Source: Duncaniella sp.
GTDB lineage: Bacteria > Bacteroidota > Bacteroidia > Bacteroidales > Muribaculaceae
Length of the DNA: 9,458 bases
Assembly (NCBI GenBank): GCA_022511285.1
Contig: JAFLRW010000066.1
Location: forward strand, 1-9,458
Direction: 5' to 3'
Shown: one piece after another, positions 1 to 7,711 of the stretch
How positions within the stretch are numbered: the stretch's first letter is position 1
Layout: the number at the start of each line of letters is the position of its first letter
Made by a program: the position numbers and the translations under genes
Notes under the pieces: model-generated
What the model was told of the DNA's origin: nothing
The model's input: the letters and a program-made list of their open reading frames with translations, nothing else
Databases searched by the model: none

Positions 1-2
1 TT

Positions 3-1274
3 CCTGTGCTGCTCGACCCCTCGATAGCCGGAAGCTACACCGACCGAAATCTTTCGCCGGTACGACTGTTGGTCTCCACCATCTCTGACGAGGTGCGTAT
101 AGCCGATGGCGGGCTCGGAGCGGTCCACTCTCTTGGCGCTGACCCGCAAATGACGGTTATTCTCGGTGGACACGCGGGTAATTCTGCATTTTGGATAAGC
201 GATTCCGACGGCAAATGGACCTCGGCGCTTCACTATAGCGAGACCCCTGCGGCAATGTCGCGCCGCAATGTAGGGCTAACGCTTGCCTCTCGCTTGGATA
301 CTATGAGCTGGGAGCCGGCACTCTCATTAGAGCGCTATCCTGATTTGCCGGAATATAAGAAAATATATCCCTTCCGACACACTTTCCCCGCCCGCGACAA
401 AAATCGCTTCAAGGCTTTCAAAGCCTCTGCTCCCGGCAACCGAGAGATTGCACAGGCGGGAATTGACTTGATTGAGGGGATTCCCATGGGCACTCGCCAA
501 GTCACCGATATGCTCAGCCTCTCATTTGACCTCTCGCCATACCTCTATGGACGCGATGCCGACAACCGCATAGAGACAATGGATGCATACGTGCGCCTCG
601 ACTCTGATATCGCGAGCATAATCCGTGCCATTGAGAAGGGGCCGGGAATGAACTCCACTTTGCTCTTTATAGCAGGCACCCCGGCCCAAACCGGAGGCAA
701 ACGTGATGAGGATAAATGGGGCATCCCTTCAGGCACATTCTCGCCTCGCAAGGCTCTGTCGCTGCTTAATGTTTATCTTATAGCCATTCATGGCAACGGA
801 GAGTGGGCCTCGGGGTATTTCAACGGATTCATTCACCTCAATCATGCTCTTGCCAAAGAGCGCGGCATTGATGAAGCCTCTCTACGCCGTGAGTGTGCCG
901 ACTTCTTAGCCCGTATGGCCGGCGTGAGCGAGGTCTACACTATTGATGATATTCTGGCTCGCCGTGCAGGCGACAATCCCGTAGCCTTAGAGCGAAATAT
1001 TTATGCTCCGACTGCAGGCGACCTCTTGGTTACAATAAATCCCGGGTGGGAGGTGTCCGACGGAGATGATACAGACCCCTCCGACCGCGGCGACACCCAA
1101 CTGCCTGTGGTGAGATGGCAGGCTTCAACATCGCCGGTCTACATTATGTCGCCCGGAATTGAACCGGCCTCCCTGAGCGAGCCAATTGATGCCCGCGCCA
1201 TTGCCCCTACCATTGCGCGAATCCTGCGCATACGTTCTCCGAATGCTGCAAAACTGCCTCCGGTGATTTTATGA
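3..1274 (+). CDS. Alkaline phosphatase superfamily protein, probable pseudoenzyme (5' truncated)
   Basis: The 3' part of a gene whose start lies before the window: the frame is open from the first bases, so the GTG at base 6 is not a convincing start. The visible 424 codons follow the layout of PafA-type phosphatases/phosphodiesterases. There is a GGHAGNSAFW segment near bases 168-197 (PafA: AGHxxxxAFW), then DAYVRLDSDI near 580-615 (PafA: DTYLRLDRDL), and a C-terminal IAPTIARIL block. The nucleophile region is upstream and cannot be judged. The metal-ligand positions look lost. The STDYVGH motif is SFDLSPY here (Asp kept at 528-530, His replaced by Tyr at 540-542). The SADHG motif is IAGTP (Asp-His replaced by Gly-Thr at 675-680). 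The C-terminal TTH site reads DTQ. Family members are usually secreted or periplasmic, but a signal peptide would be outside the window. The family assignment is firm. Loss of catalysis is inferred from an alignment made from memory. secA follows after 58 bp. Confidence 0.8.
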   Translation, partial: PVLLDPSIAGSYTDRNLSPVRLLVSTISDEVRIADGGLGAVHSLGADPQMTVILGGHAGNSAFWISDSDGKWTSALHYSETPAAMSRRNVGLTLASRLDTMSWEPALSLERYPDLPEYKKIYPFRHTFPARDKNRFKAFKASAPGNREIAQAGIDLIEGIPMGTRQVTDMLSLSFDLSPYLYGRDADNRIETMDAYVRLDSDIASIIRAIEKGPGMNSTLLFIAGTPAQTGGKRDEDKWGIPSGTFSPRKALSLLNVYLIAIHGNGEWASGYFNGFIHLNHALAKERGIDEASLRRECADFLARMAGVSEVYTIDDILARRAGDNPVALERNIYAPTAGDLLVTINPGWEVSDGDDTDPSDRGDTQLPVVRWQASTSPVYIMSPGIEPASLSEPIDARAIAPTIARILRIRSPNAAKLPPVIL

Positions 1275-1332
1275 GGCAATCTCACTCACAGCCCAATTCT
1301 TTTCAGCATTAAAACATTTATAATCAACGCAA

Positions 1333-4300
1333 ATGTCATTTACATCATTCATAACCAAGATTTTTGGTAACAAATCCACCCGCGACCTCAAGGAGATAGA
1401 GCCGATAGTTCGCAAAATTGAGGCTTTGCAGCCTGAAGTCGAAAGCCTTACCATTGATGAACTCCGCCAGGCCATCACCGACATACGCGCCGATATCAAG
1501 GCCTCAGTGGCCCCGTTTGAAGAGGAGAACGCACGCACTCGCATAGAAGTTGAGGAACTCCCCTTTGACAAGCGCCAGCCCCTATGGGATAAGATAGACA
1601 AAAACGAGAAAGAGATTCTCGACATTATTGAGAAGAAGCTCAATGACCACTTACCAAAGGTCTTTGCCGTGATACGCGAAACGGCTGCACGCTTTGCTGC
1701 CAATGAGTCAATCACAGTGAAAGCCACCCAGCTTGACCGCGAGTTGGCTGCCAAGGGCAAGGACTTCATCACTATCGACGGAGACAATGCCATTTATCGC
1801 AATCATTGGATGGCAGGTGGCAACGAGGTGACTTGGGATATGGTTCACTACCGTGTGCAGCTTATCGGTGGCATTGTGCTCCATCAAGGCAAGATTGCCG
1901 AAATGGCCACCGGTGAGGGTAAGACCCTCGTGGCTACACTCCCGGTATTCCTGCGCTCGCTATCCGGACGTGGGGTCCACGTAGTGACCGTCAATGACTA
2001 TCTCTCCAAGCGCGACTCGGAGTGGATGGGGCCGTTGTATATGTTCCACGGCTCTACGGTAGATTGCATCGACAAGCATCAGCCTAACACTCCGGAGCGA
2101 CGTGCTGCCTACGAATGTGATATCACGTTTGGTACAAACAATGAGTTTGGTTTCGACTATCTGCGCGACAATATGGCTATGAGCCCGGGCGATATGGTGC
2201 AGCGCAAGCACTATTATGCCATTGTCGATGAGGTCGATTCCGTGCTTATCGACGATGCTCGCACTCCGCTTATCATATCCGGACCGGTGCCTAAGGGGGA
2301 CGATCAGTTCTTCAACGAATATAAAAAGAATGTCGAGAAGGTATATGATGCACAGCGGCGCCTTGTCACCAAGATTCTGGCCGAAGCAAAGGCTAAAATT
2401 GTTTCTGACGACAAGGAGACTCGCAAAGAGGGGGCATTGTTACTCTTCCGAGCATTCAAGGGCCTGCCCAAAAACGGTGCTTTGATTAAATTCCTCTCGC
2501 AAGAGGGTATGAAGAATCTGATGCTCGAGACGGAGGCTTATTACCTTCAGGACAATCAACGCGAGATGCCCGTGGTCACCGACCCGCTCTATTTTGTCAT
2601 CGATGAGAAAAACCGTAGCGTCGAACTCACCGACAAGGGAATTGACGAGCTCACCGGAAAGACTAACGACCCTCAATTCTTCGTGCTCCCCGACATTGCC
2701 GCACAACTCTCCGAGGCAGAAACTATCGAAGACCTCGCCGAGCGCGCCAGAGTCAAGGATGAGCTGATGCAGAATTATGCCGTCAAGGCTGAACGTGTCC
2801 ACACTGTAAACCAACTCCTCAAGGCTTACACTCTGTTTGAACGCGACGTTGAATATGTCATCGACGACGGAAAAATCAAAATCGTCGACGAGCAGACAGG
2901 GCGCATCATGGAGGGCCGCCGATATTCCGATGGTCTCCACCAGGCCATTGAAGCCAAGGAGGGTGTCAAGGTTGAAGCTGCAACCCAGACATTTGCCACA
3001 ATTACTCTCCAAAACTACTTCCGTATGTATCACAAGCTCGCCGGTATGACCGGTACGGCTGAGACAGAGGCCGGTGAACTTTGGGATATATACAAGCTCG
3101 ATGTGGTCACCATTCCCACCAATCGCCCGGTGGCGCGTGTGGATATGGACGACCGTGTCTATAAAACCAAAAAGGAGAAATATGCTGCCATTATTGATGA
3201 GATAGTGCGTCTGCGCGACGCCGGCCGTCCTGTGCTCGTCGGCACCACTTCGGTAGAAATCTCCGAGCTGCTCAAACGTATGCTCGATATGCGCCGCATC
3301 GACTCTCAAGTGCTCAATGCCAAGCTCCACCAGCAAGAGGCTATGATTGTGGCCAATGCCGGCAAGAAGGGAATGGTGACCATTGCCACCAACATGGCCG
3401 GCCGAGGCACCGACATTAAGCTCACTCCGGAGGTGAAGGAGGCCGGAGGTCTCGCCATCATCGGCACCGAACGCCACGAAAGCCGCCGAGTGGACCGCCA
3501 GCTGCGCGGACGTTCCGGTCGTCAGGGCGACCCCGGATCCTCGGTGTTCTATGTGTCTTTTGAGGACCAACTGATGCGTCTGTTCGCCACCGACCGCGTA
3601 ATGAAGATGCTCGATACTCTCGGGCTCAAGGAGGGCGAAGTAATCGAAAGCCGTATGGTCACCAATGCCATCGGCAACGCTCAAAAACGCGTCGAAGAAA
3701 ACAATTTCGGCATCCGCAAACGTCTGCTCGAGTATGACGACGTGATGAACAAGCAGCGCTCCTACATCTACAACCTTCGCCACCACGCTTTGCTTGGCGA
3801 GCGAATCGGCATCGATATAGCCAATATGATGTGGGATGCCATTGAAAACTACGTCAATAATAATTACCCCGGAGGATATCAGGACCTCTGCATCGACCTG
3901 TTTACCAACCTTGCCGTCGAGCCTTCAATTGATGAACAGGAGTTTGCCAAACTCTCCAAAGATGAGATTGTAGAACGCATCTATGCCGGAGCAAACGAAT
4001 CGTTGGACCGCAAGAGCAATCAAATCATCTCTGTGGCTCAGCCTGTCATCATTGATTGTGTTGAAAACAGAGGCTACAAAGGGCCTATTGAAGTGCCGAT
4101 GACCGATGGTAAGCGGTATTTCCGCCTGAGAGTGGATATCGAGGAGGCTTATCGCACCGGTTGCAAGTCTATTGTCAAGGAGTGGCACAAAGCTGTGCTT
4201 CTCGTCACCATAGATGAGCTTTGGAAGGAGCACCTGCGCGAACTTGACCAGCTGCGTCAAAGCGTCCAGAACGCTTCATACGAGCAGAAAGACCCCCTCG

Positions 4301-4674
4301 TCATCTATAAGGTGGAATCGTTCCACCTGTTTGAGAATATGCTCAATCAGCTCAACGTCAAGGCTGTGTCCACTATGATGTGTGGCCGAATCTTTGTCCA
4401 GGAAGCCCCAAGACAGGAGGATAGGGCTGCGGAGCAAGCTCCGGCCCAACCCAGGGTGGAGCGTGCTATGCCTGAGCGCCGCGATGACTACTCAAAATAT
4501 CAGACATCACGAGAAAACCTACCCGGCGAGACTGCCGCACGCGCTGCTGCTCAAGGGGTGTCCCGTCCCGCAGTTGCACAGCCTGTCAAAGCCGGCCCTC
4601 GCATCAGCCGCAACGACCCCTGCCCCTGTGGATCCGGCAAGAAATACAAAAACTGTCACGGTAGGGGCCTGTAG
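1333..4674 (+). CDS. secA: Preprotein translocase ATPase SecA
   Basis: The motor of the Sec pathway. It binds preproteins and uses ATP to push them through SecYEG across the inner membrane; it is cytoplasmic and membrane-associated. The 1113 residues show the full domain order. Walker A MATGEGKT is at 191-198 and the DEVD Walker B at 299-302, followed by DDARTPLIISGP. The preprotein-crosslinking region and the AGMTGTAETE motif come next. Helicase domain 2 has NMAGRGTDI at 687-695 and QLRGRSGRQGD at 723-733. The helical scaffold has VTIDELWKEHL. The C-terminal zinc motif CPCGSGKKYKNCH has Cys1097, Cys1099, Cys1108 and His1109 and would bind SecB or ribosomes. The protein is longer than E. coli SecA (901 aa) because of insertions around residues 55-110 and 320-450 and a longer Pro/Ala/Arg-rich C-terminal linker, as usual in Bacteroidota. 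The ATG at 1333 gives the expected N-terminus. No Shine-Dalgarno sequence or good promoter match is visible in the 58-bp gap upstream. Confidence 0.98.
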   Translation: MSFTSFITKIFGNKSTRDLKEIEPIVRKIEALQPEVESLTIDELRQAITDIRADIKASVAPFEEENARTRIEVEELPFDKRQPLWDKIDKNEKEILDIIEKKLNDHLPKVFAVIRETAARFAANESITVKATQLDRELAAKGKDFITIDGDNAIYRNHWMAGGNEVTWDMVHYRVQLIGGIVLHQGKIAEMATGEGKTLVATLPVFLRSLSGRGVHVVTVNDYLSKRDSEWMGPLYMFHGSTVDCIDKHQPNTPERRAAYECDITFGTNNEFGFDYLRDNMAMSPGDMVQRKHYYAIVDEVDSVLIDDARTPLIISGPVPKGDDQFFNEYKKNVEKVYDAQRRLVTKILAEAKAKIVSDDKETRKEGALLLFRAFKGLPKNGALIKFLSQEGMKNLMLETEAYYLQDNQREMPVVTDPLYFVIDEKNRSVELTDKGIDELTGKTNDPQFFVLPDIAAQLSEAETIEDLAERARVKDELMQNYAVKAERVHTVNQLLKAYTLFERDVEYVIDDGKIKIVDEQTGRIMEGRRYSDGLHQAIEAKEGVKVEAATQTFATITLQNYFRMYHKLAGMTGTAETEAGELWDIYKLDVVTIPTNRPVARVDMDDRVYKTKKEKYAAIIDEIVRLRDAGRPVLVGTTSVEISELLKRMLDMRRIDSQVLNAKLHQQEAMIVANAGKKGMVTIATNMAGRGTDIKLTPEVKEAGGLAIIGTERHESRRVDRQLRGRSGRQGDPGSSVFYVSFEDQLMRLFATDRVMKMLDTLGLKEGEVIESRMVTNAIGNAQKRVEENNFGIRKRLLEYDDVMNKQRSYIYNLRHHALLGERIGIDIANMMWDAIENYVNNNYPGGYQDLCIDLFTNLAVEPSIDEQEFAKLSKDEIVERIYAGANESLDRKSNQIISVAQPVIIDCVENRGYKGPIEVPMTDGKRYFRLRVDIEEAYRTGCKSIVKEWHKAVLLVTIDELWKEHLRELDQLRQSVQNASYEQKDPLVIYKVESFHLFENMLNQLNVKAVSTMMCGRIFVQEAPRQEDRAAEQAPAQPRVERAMPERRDDYSKYQTSRENLPGETAARAAAQGVSRPAVAQPVKAGPRISRNDPCPCGSGKKYKNCHGRGL

Positions 4675-4700
4675 GCCGAACCGTCTGTAGGTATAATAGT

Positions 4701-4739
4701 ATAAAAATGGTGTAAATGTTGCATTTGCACCATTTTTAT
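4701..4739 (+). terminator. Rho-independent terminator after secA
   Basis: Arms at 4701-4718 and 4722-4739 pair over 18 bp around a three-base TTG loop. All pairs are Watson-Crick except one T-G wobble (4713 with 4727). The distal arm ends in a run of five T, and the proximal arm has five A, so the hairpin could also act on the opposite strand. It starts 26 bp after the secA stop and is the only strong hairpin in this gap. The loop bases are also the -33 element of the next promoter. Confidence 0.88.
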
Positions 4740-4749
4740 GTTATCTTTG
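4719..4749 (+). promoter_or_regulatory. Bacteroidota-type sigma-ABfr promoter for the regulator-comM unit
   Basis: A perfect -7 element TATCTTTG (consensus TAnnTTTG) lies at 4742-4749. A TTG at 4719-4721 serves as the -33 element, with 20 bp between them, within the usual 17-23 bp. Transcription would start near 4755-4758, about 20 bp before the ATG at 4778. The -33 element is the terminator loop and the terminator's distal arm fills the spacer, so termination of secA and initiation of the next unit share the same DNA. Confidence 0.75.
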
Positions 4750-4777
4750 TGGGCGAACTAACTACAATCTATCTACT

Positions 4778-5467
4778 ATGACCCCCTCTGATTCCACAGA
4801 AATGATAGCGCGGTTGCGCCATATCATGGAGCTGCGCCACCTCTCACAGCGCCGCTTGGCAGCCCTCCTTCAGATTGACCCCTCCAATCTCTCGAAAGTC
4901 CTTTCCGGCAAATATCCGTTTACTAAGGGACTTGTCAATCGCATCGTGGCAGACCTCGGTATATCTAAAGCTTGGCTTACTACAGGAGAGGGCACTCCCT
5001 ATGAAAAGCAGCCCGTGGCCGGAGAAATTCAACTTGCCGATCCACTCACGCCTGAGACTCGTCGAGAGGGCACTCCGGTCTACGACCTTGACGTCACAGC
5101 CGGATGCCGCAATCTTGAGGCCCTGTTTGGCGAGGTGCGCCCGATTGGAACCATACGCCTGCCGGGAGTCTCGGCCGAATCAAACATCGTCAGAGTGCGC
5201 GGCGACTCTATGACTCCTCGCATCATCAACGGTGGCTATGTGGCAATTCGCCCCATACGGGATGAGCGTAATATTTTCTGGGGACAAATATATGTCGTCG
5301 AGCTCGATGACTATCGCATGGTCAAATACCTGCGTCGCCACGCCAATCCGGATATGGTAATTCTGCATTCCGACAATCCTTCCTACGACGACATGGATGT
5401 GGTTCGAGCCGACATCAGAGCTCTCTACCTCGTGGAGACCATCATCAATTATGAACCTCAACTCTAA
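4778..5467 (+). CDS. XRE-family regulator with C-terminal S24 (LexA/CI-like) domain
   Basis: A 229-residue DNA-binding regulator. Residues 7-65 form a helix-turn-helix of the XRE/CI type (SQRRLAALLQIDPSNLSKVLSG), followed by the common WLTTGEGTPY extension. Residues about 100-225 form a peptidase S24 fold. The putative nucleophile is Ser144 in RGDSMTP and the general base is Lys183 in RMVKYLRR, 39 residues apart as expected for LexA/UmuD/CI. An Ala108-Gly109 pair in VTAGC sits where such repressors are cleaved. From family knowledge, RecA-stimulated self-cleavage could switch it off after DNA damage, but many Bacteroidota homologues have not been tested and may act as non-cleaving regulators. 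The gene is read from the promoter at 4719-4749 and is followed after 26 bp by comM, probably as one transcript. No prophage genes are nearby, so a chromosomal rather than phage role is likely. The target operator is not apparent. Confidence 0.9.
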   Translation: MTPSDSTEMIARLRHIMELRHLSQRRLAALLQIDPSNLSKVLSGKYPFTKGLVNRIVADLGISKAWLTTGEGTPYEKQPVAGEIQLADPLTPETRREGTPVYDLDVTAGCRNLEALFGEVRPIGTIRLPGVSAESNIVRVRGDSMTPRIINGGYVAIRPIRDERNIFWGQIYVVELDDYRMVKYLRRHANPDMVILHSDNPSYDDMDVVRADIRALYLVETIINYEPQL

Positions 5468-5493
5468 TACCACACTCATCCACACTCTCGAAA

Positions 5494-7044
5494 ATGCTAG
5501 TAAAGACACACGGTGCCGCTGTTCAAGGCATTGATGCGATATTGGTGACTATAGAGGTGGCGGCACGCCCCGGAGCAGCATTCTCATTGGTCGGGATGGC
5601 CGACACTGCCGTCAAAGAGAGCTACCAGCGTGTGCTCTCGGCCATCACTCACAACGGCTTCTCCTGGCCGCGGCGCAATATGGTGGTCAATCTCTCGCCG
5701 GCCGACGTTCGCAAAGAGGGCGCTGCCTACGACCTCCCAATCTCCATCGCAATCCTTGCTGCTTGCGAACAGATTAGATGCGTACACCCTATCGAGGAGT
5801 TTCTCATCATGGGCGAACTCTCACTCGACGGCTCAGTGCTCCCCGTGCGTGGTGTCCTCCCTATGGCAATTATGGCGCGAAGCCTTGGGCTAAAAGGGAT
5901 TATTGTGCCGCAAGAAAACGTTACCGAAGCCGCTGTAGTCAATAATCTTGACGTATATGGCGTCTCATCATTACGCCAGCTGATTGACTTCCTCACAGGT
6001 GCCGTTGACCTCGCGCCCGAACAGGTTGATACTCGCGCGGAATTTGCTCGAGCATCTCAAGTGTTTGACTGTGACTTTTCCGAAGTTAAAGGTCAGGAGC
6101 TTGTAAAGCGAGCCCTTGAGGTTGCCTGTGCAGGCGGCCACAACATCCTGCTCGTAGGCCCGCCCGGCGCCGGAAAATCGATGTTGGCAAAGCGTCTGCC
6201 CACAATTCTTCCCCCTCTCTCACTCCACGAGGCCCTCGAGACCACCAAAATCCACTCCGTGGCAGGCAAACTCAAACAAGGCTCCCATCTGCTCACCTCG
6301 CGTCCATATCGCTCGCCACACCACACCATCTCTCCTGTAGCCCTCGTAGGAGGAGGTGCCAATCCTCGTCCCGGAGAAATTTCTCTTGCCCACAATGGGG
6401 TGCTCTTCCTCGACGAGTTCCCGGAGTTCCCTCGATCGGTGCTTGAAGTGATGCGCCAGCCTCTTGAGGACCGCCATATCTCAATCTCACGAGCTCGGTA
6501 TGCCATCGACTACCCCGCAGGATTTATGCTTGTAGCCTCTATGAATCCCTGCCCCTGCGGCTACTACAACCACCCCACCAAAGAGTGCACCTGTTTGCCG
6601 GGCACCGTCAGAAAATATCTTGGCAAAATCTCCGGCCCGCTCCTTGACCGCATTGATATACAATGTGAAATTATGCCTGTGCCCTTCGAGAAGCTATCCG
6701 GCATGGCCGACGGCGAGCCCTCCGCCGCCATCCGCGAGCGTGTAACCCGCGCACGCGAAATCCAAACGGCACGCTATCAAAGTGAGGCCCACATATTCTG
6801 CAACGCCCAGATGAACTCGCGCCTGATGAAGCAATACTGCGCTCTCGACGACGAGTGTCAGCACATCCTCAAGAACGCCATGACCAAATACGACATGTCG
6901 GCCCGAGCCTACGACCGCATTCTGCGCGTTGCCCGCACCATCGCCGATTTGGCAGAGAGCAAAGCCATCCACCCCGACCACATCCGCGAAGCCATCTCCT
7001 ACCGCAACCTCGACCGCTCCTCCTGGGGCGCCACCCTCGGCTGA
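5494..7044 (+). CDS. comM: YifB/ComM family Mg-chelatase-like AAA+ ATPase
   Basis: A full-length 516-residue member of the ComM/YifB family. In Vibrio and Haemophilus, ComM is a hexameric helicase that promotes branch migration when incoming DNA is integrated during natural transformation; it acts in the cytoplasm on DNA. Residues 1-170 are the ChlI/Lon-like S5 domain (FSLVGMADTAVKES, NLSPADVRKEG, YDLPI). The AAA+ core has Walker A GPPGAGKS at 222-229, Walker B VLFLDE at 303-308, and an arginine-bearing GPLLDRID near 381-388. A cysteine cluster (Cys353, 355, 365, 367; MNPCPCGYY then ECTC) matches the zinc-like insert typical of this family. The C-terminal lid domain (about 410-510) ends in the HIREAISYRNLD motif. 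The ATG at 5494 gives the expected MLVKTHGAAVQGI N-terminus. Its partner upstream is the S24 regulator. It is the last gene of the GC-rich part of the window. Confidence 0.95.
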   Translation: MLVKTHGAAVQGIDAILVTIEVAARPGAAFSLVGMADTAVKESYQRVLSAITHNGFSWPRRNMVVNLSPADVRKEGAAYDLPISIAILAACEQIRCVHPIEEFLIMGELSLDGSVLPVRGVLPMAIMARSLGLKGIIVPQENVTEAAVVNNLDVYGVSSLRQLIDFLTGAVDLAPEQVDTRAEFARASQVFDCDFSEVKGQELVKRALEVACAGGHNILLVGPPGAGKSMLAKRLPTILPPLSLHEALETTKIHSVAGKLKQGSHLLTSRPYRSPHHTISPVALVGGGANPRPGEISLAHNGVLFLDEFPEFPRSVLEVMRQPLEDRHISISRARYAIDYPAGFMLVASMNPCPCGYYNHPTKECTCLPGTVRKYLGKISGPLLDRIDIQCEIMPVPFEKLSGMADGEPSAAIRERVTRAREIQTARYQSEAHIFCNAQMNSRLMKQYCALDDECQHILKNAMTKYDMSARAYDRILRVARTIADLAESKAIHPDHIREAISYRNLDRSSWGATLG

Positions 7045-7152
7045 AACCCTGTTATAATATTTTTAGGCTGAATAATTCTTCCTTTAGCTTGAGAAGTTTG
7101 ACGGTTACAGAGTGTAAATTATGATTAGAATTACAAAATTACTGAATTGACA

Positions 7153-7701
7153 ATGAAAAAGATAAAAATATTTTTGGCATCGAGCGAAGAGCTCAAACAG
7201 GAACGGCTGGAACTTGCCGGTCTAATAGGTCACATGAACTTGATACTTGAGCCTAAAGAGATTCACATTTACCTTGTGAAATGGGAATATCTTGACGCAT
7301 CTATGAGCGAACTCCACAAACAGGAGGAATATAATCGTGTGCTCGAGGAGTGTGACATCTGCCTGGTGCTCTTTTGGAACCGTTTTGGGAAATATACCAA
7401 GACGGAATTTGACAGGGCATTTGCGCGAAGCCATGAAGATGATAAAAAAAAGATGGAACTTCTTATTTACTTTAAAGAAGGGAAGGAAGACAATGAAGAA
7501 CTCAAGGCTTTCAAAAATCAATGCGAAAGTATGTTGCCCTCTAATTGCCGCATAATCACTGATGAGAAAAGTCTCAAAGAGACTTTTCTCAAAGATTTCA
7601 ATGATTATCAACAGCAATGTATAGGCAACGAATGCGAACTGATCTTTAATGAAAATTCAGTCACTTTGGATGGTCAGCTTATAATGAAGCTTAATAAATA
7701 G
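7153..7701 (+). CDS. Small stand-alone DUF4062/TIR-like domain protein, paralogue of the next gene
   Basis: A 182-residue soluble protein with no signal peptide or membrane segment. I chose ATG 7153 over the in-frame TTG at 7147 because it gives MKKIKIFLASSE, identical to the N-terminus of the next gene. The pattern is that of DUF4062/TIR-like Rossmann domains: a first strand IKIFLASSEEL, a helix with ER, a hydrophobic LEECDICLVLFWNRFG strand, then YTKTEF with Glu85 opening the following helix, and a later LLIYFK strand. In TIR-type enzymes a glutamate after this strand can be catalytic, so Glu85 is a candidate. An enzymatic role is inference. The last 15 residues (VTLDGQLIMKL) match the strand that ends the same domain in the neighbour, so this gene carries only that domain and lacks the coiled and TPR regions. 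GC is low (18 of 60 at 7441-7500). It probably shares a transcript with the next gene, 10 nt away. The 108-bp gap upstream has only weak promoter-like matches. Confidence 0.82.
   Translation: MKKIKIFLASSEELKQERLELAGLIGHMNLILEPKEIHIYLVKWEYLDASMSELHKQEEYNRVLEECDICLVLFWNRFGKYTKTEFDRAFARSHEDDKKKMELLIYFKEGKEDNEELKAFKNQCESMLPSNCRIITDEKSLKETFLKDFNDYQQQCIGNECELIFNENSVTLDGQLIMKLNK
7563..7591. repeat. Perfect 13-bp inverted repeat inside the small DUF4062-like gene
   Basis: TGAGAAAAGTCTC at 7563-7575 and its exact reverse complement at 7579-7591 are separated by AAA. It lies within codons for DEKSLKETFLK. No T-run follows on either strand, so it is not a standard intrinsic terminator. The role is unknown; it could be an mRNA hairpin or a protein-binding palindrome. 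Confidence 0.7.
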
Positions 7702-7711
7702 ATTTGCGATA

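Noticed and set aside
2440..3786. A 448-codon open frame on the minus strand inside secA
   Set aside because: It lies wholly antisense to strongly conserved SecA motifs, has low-complexity composition (rich in His, Val, Leu, Gly) and no recognisable domain. It is a codon-bias shadow.
7089..7123. Possible promoter for the two-gene module (TTG, 23 bp, TAAATTATG)
   Set aside because: The -7 element departs from TAnnTTTG at the last two positions and the spacing is at the limit; too weak to annotate.
7147..7152. TTG at 7147 as the start of the short DUF4062-like gene
   Set aside because: The ATG two codons later gives an N-terminus identical to the paralogue, and no Shine-Dalgarno sequence supports the TTG.
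7564..7590. Intragenic hairpin as an intrinsic terminator
   Set aside because: No T-tract follows the stem on either strand.
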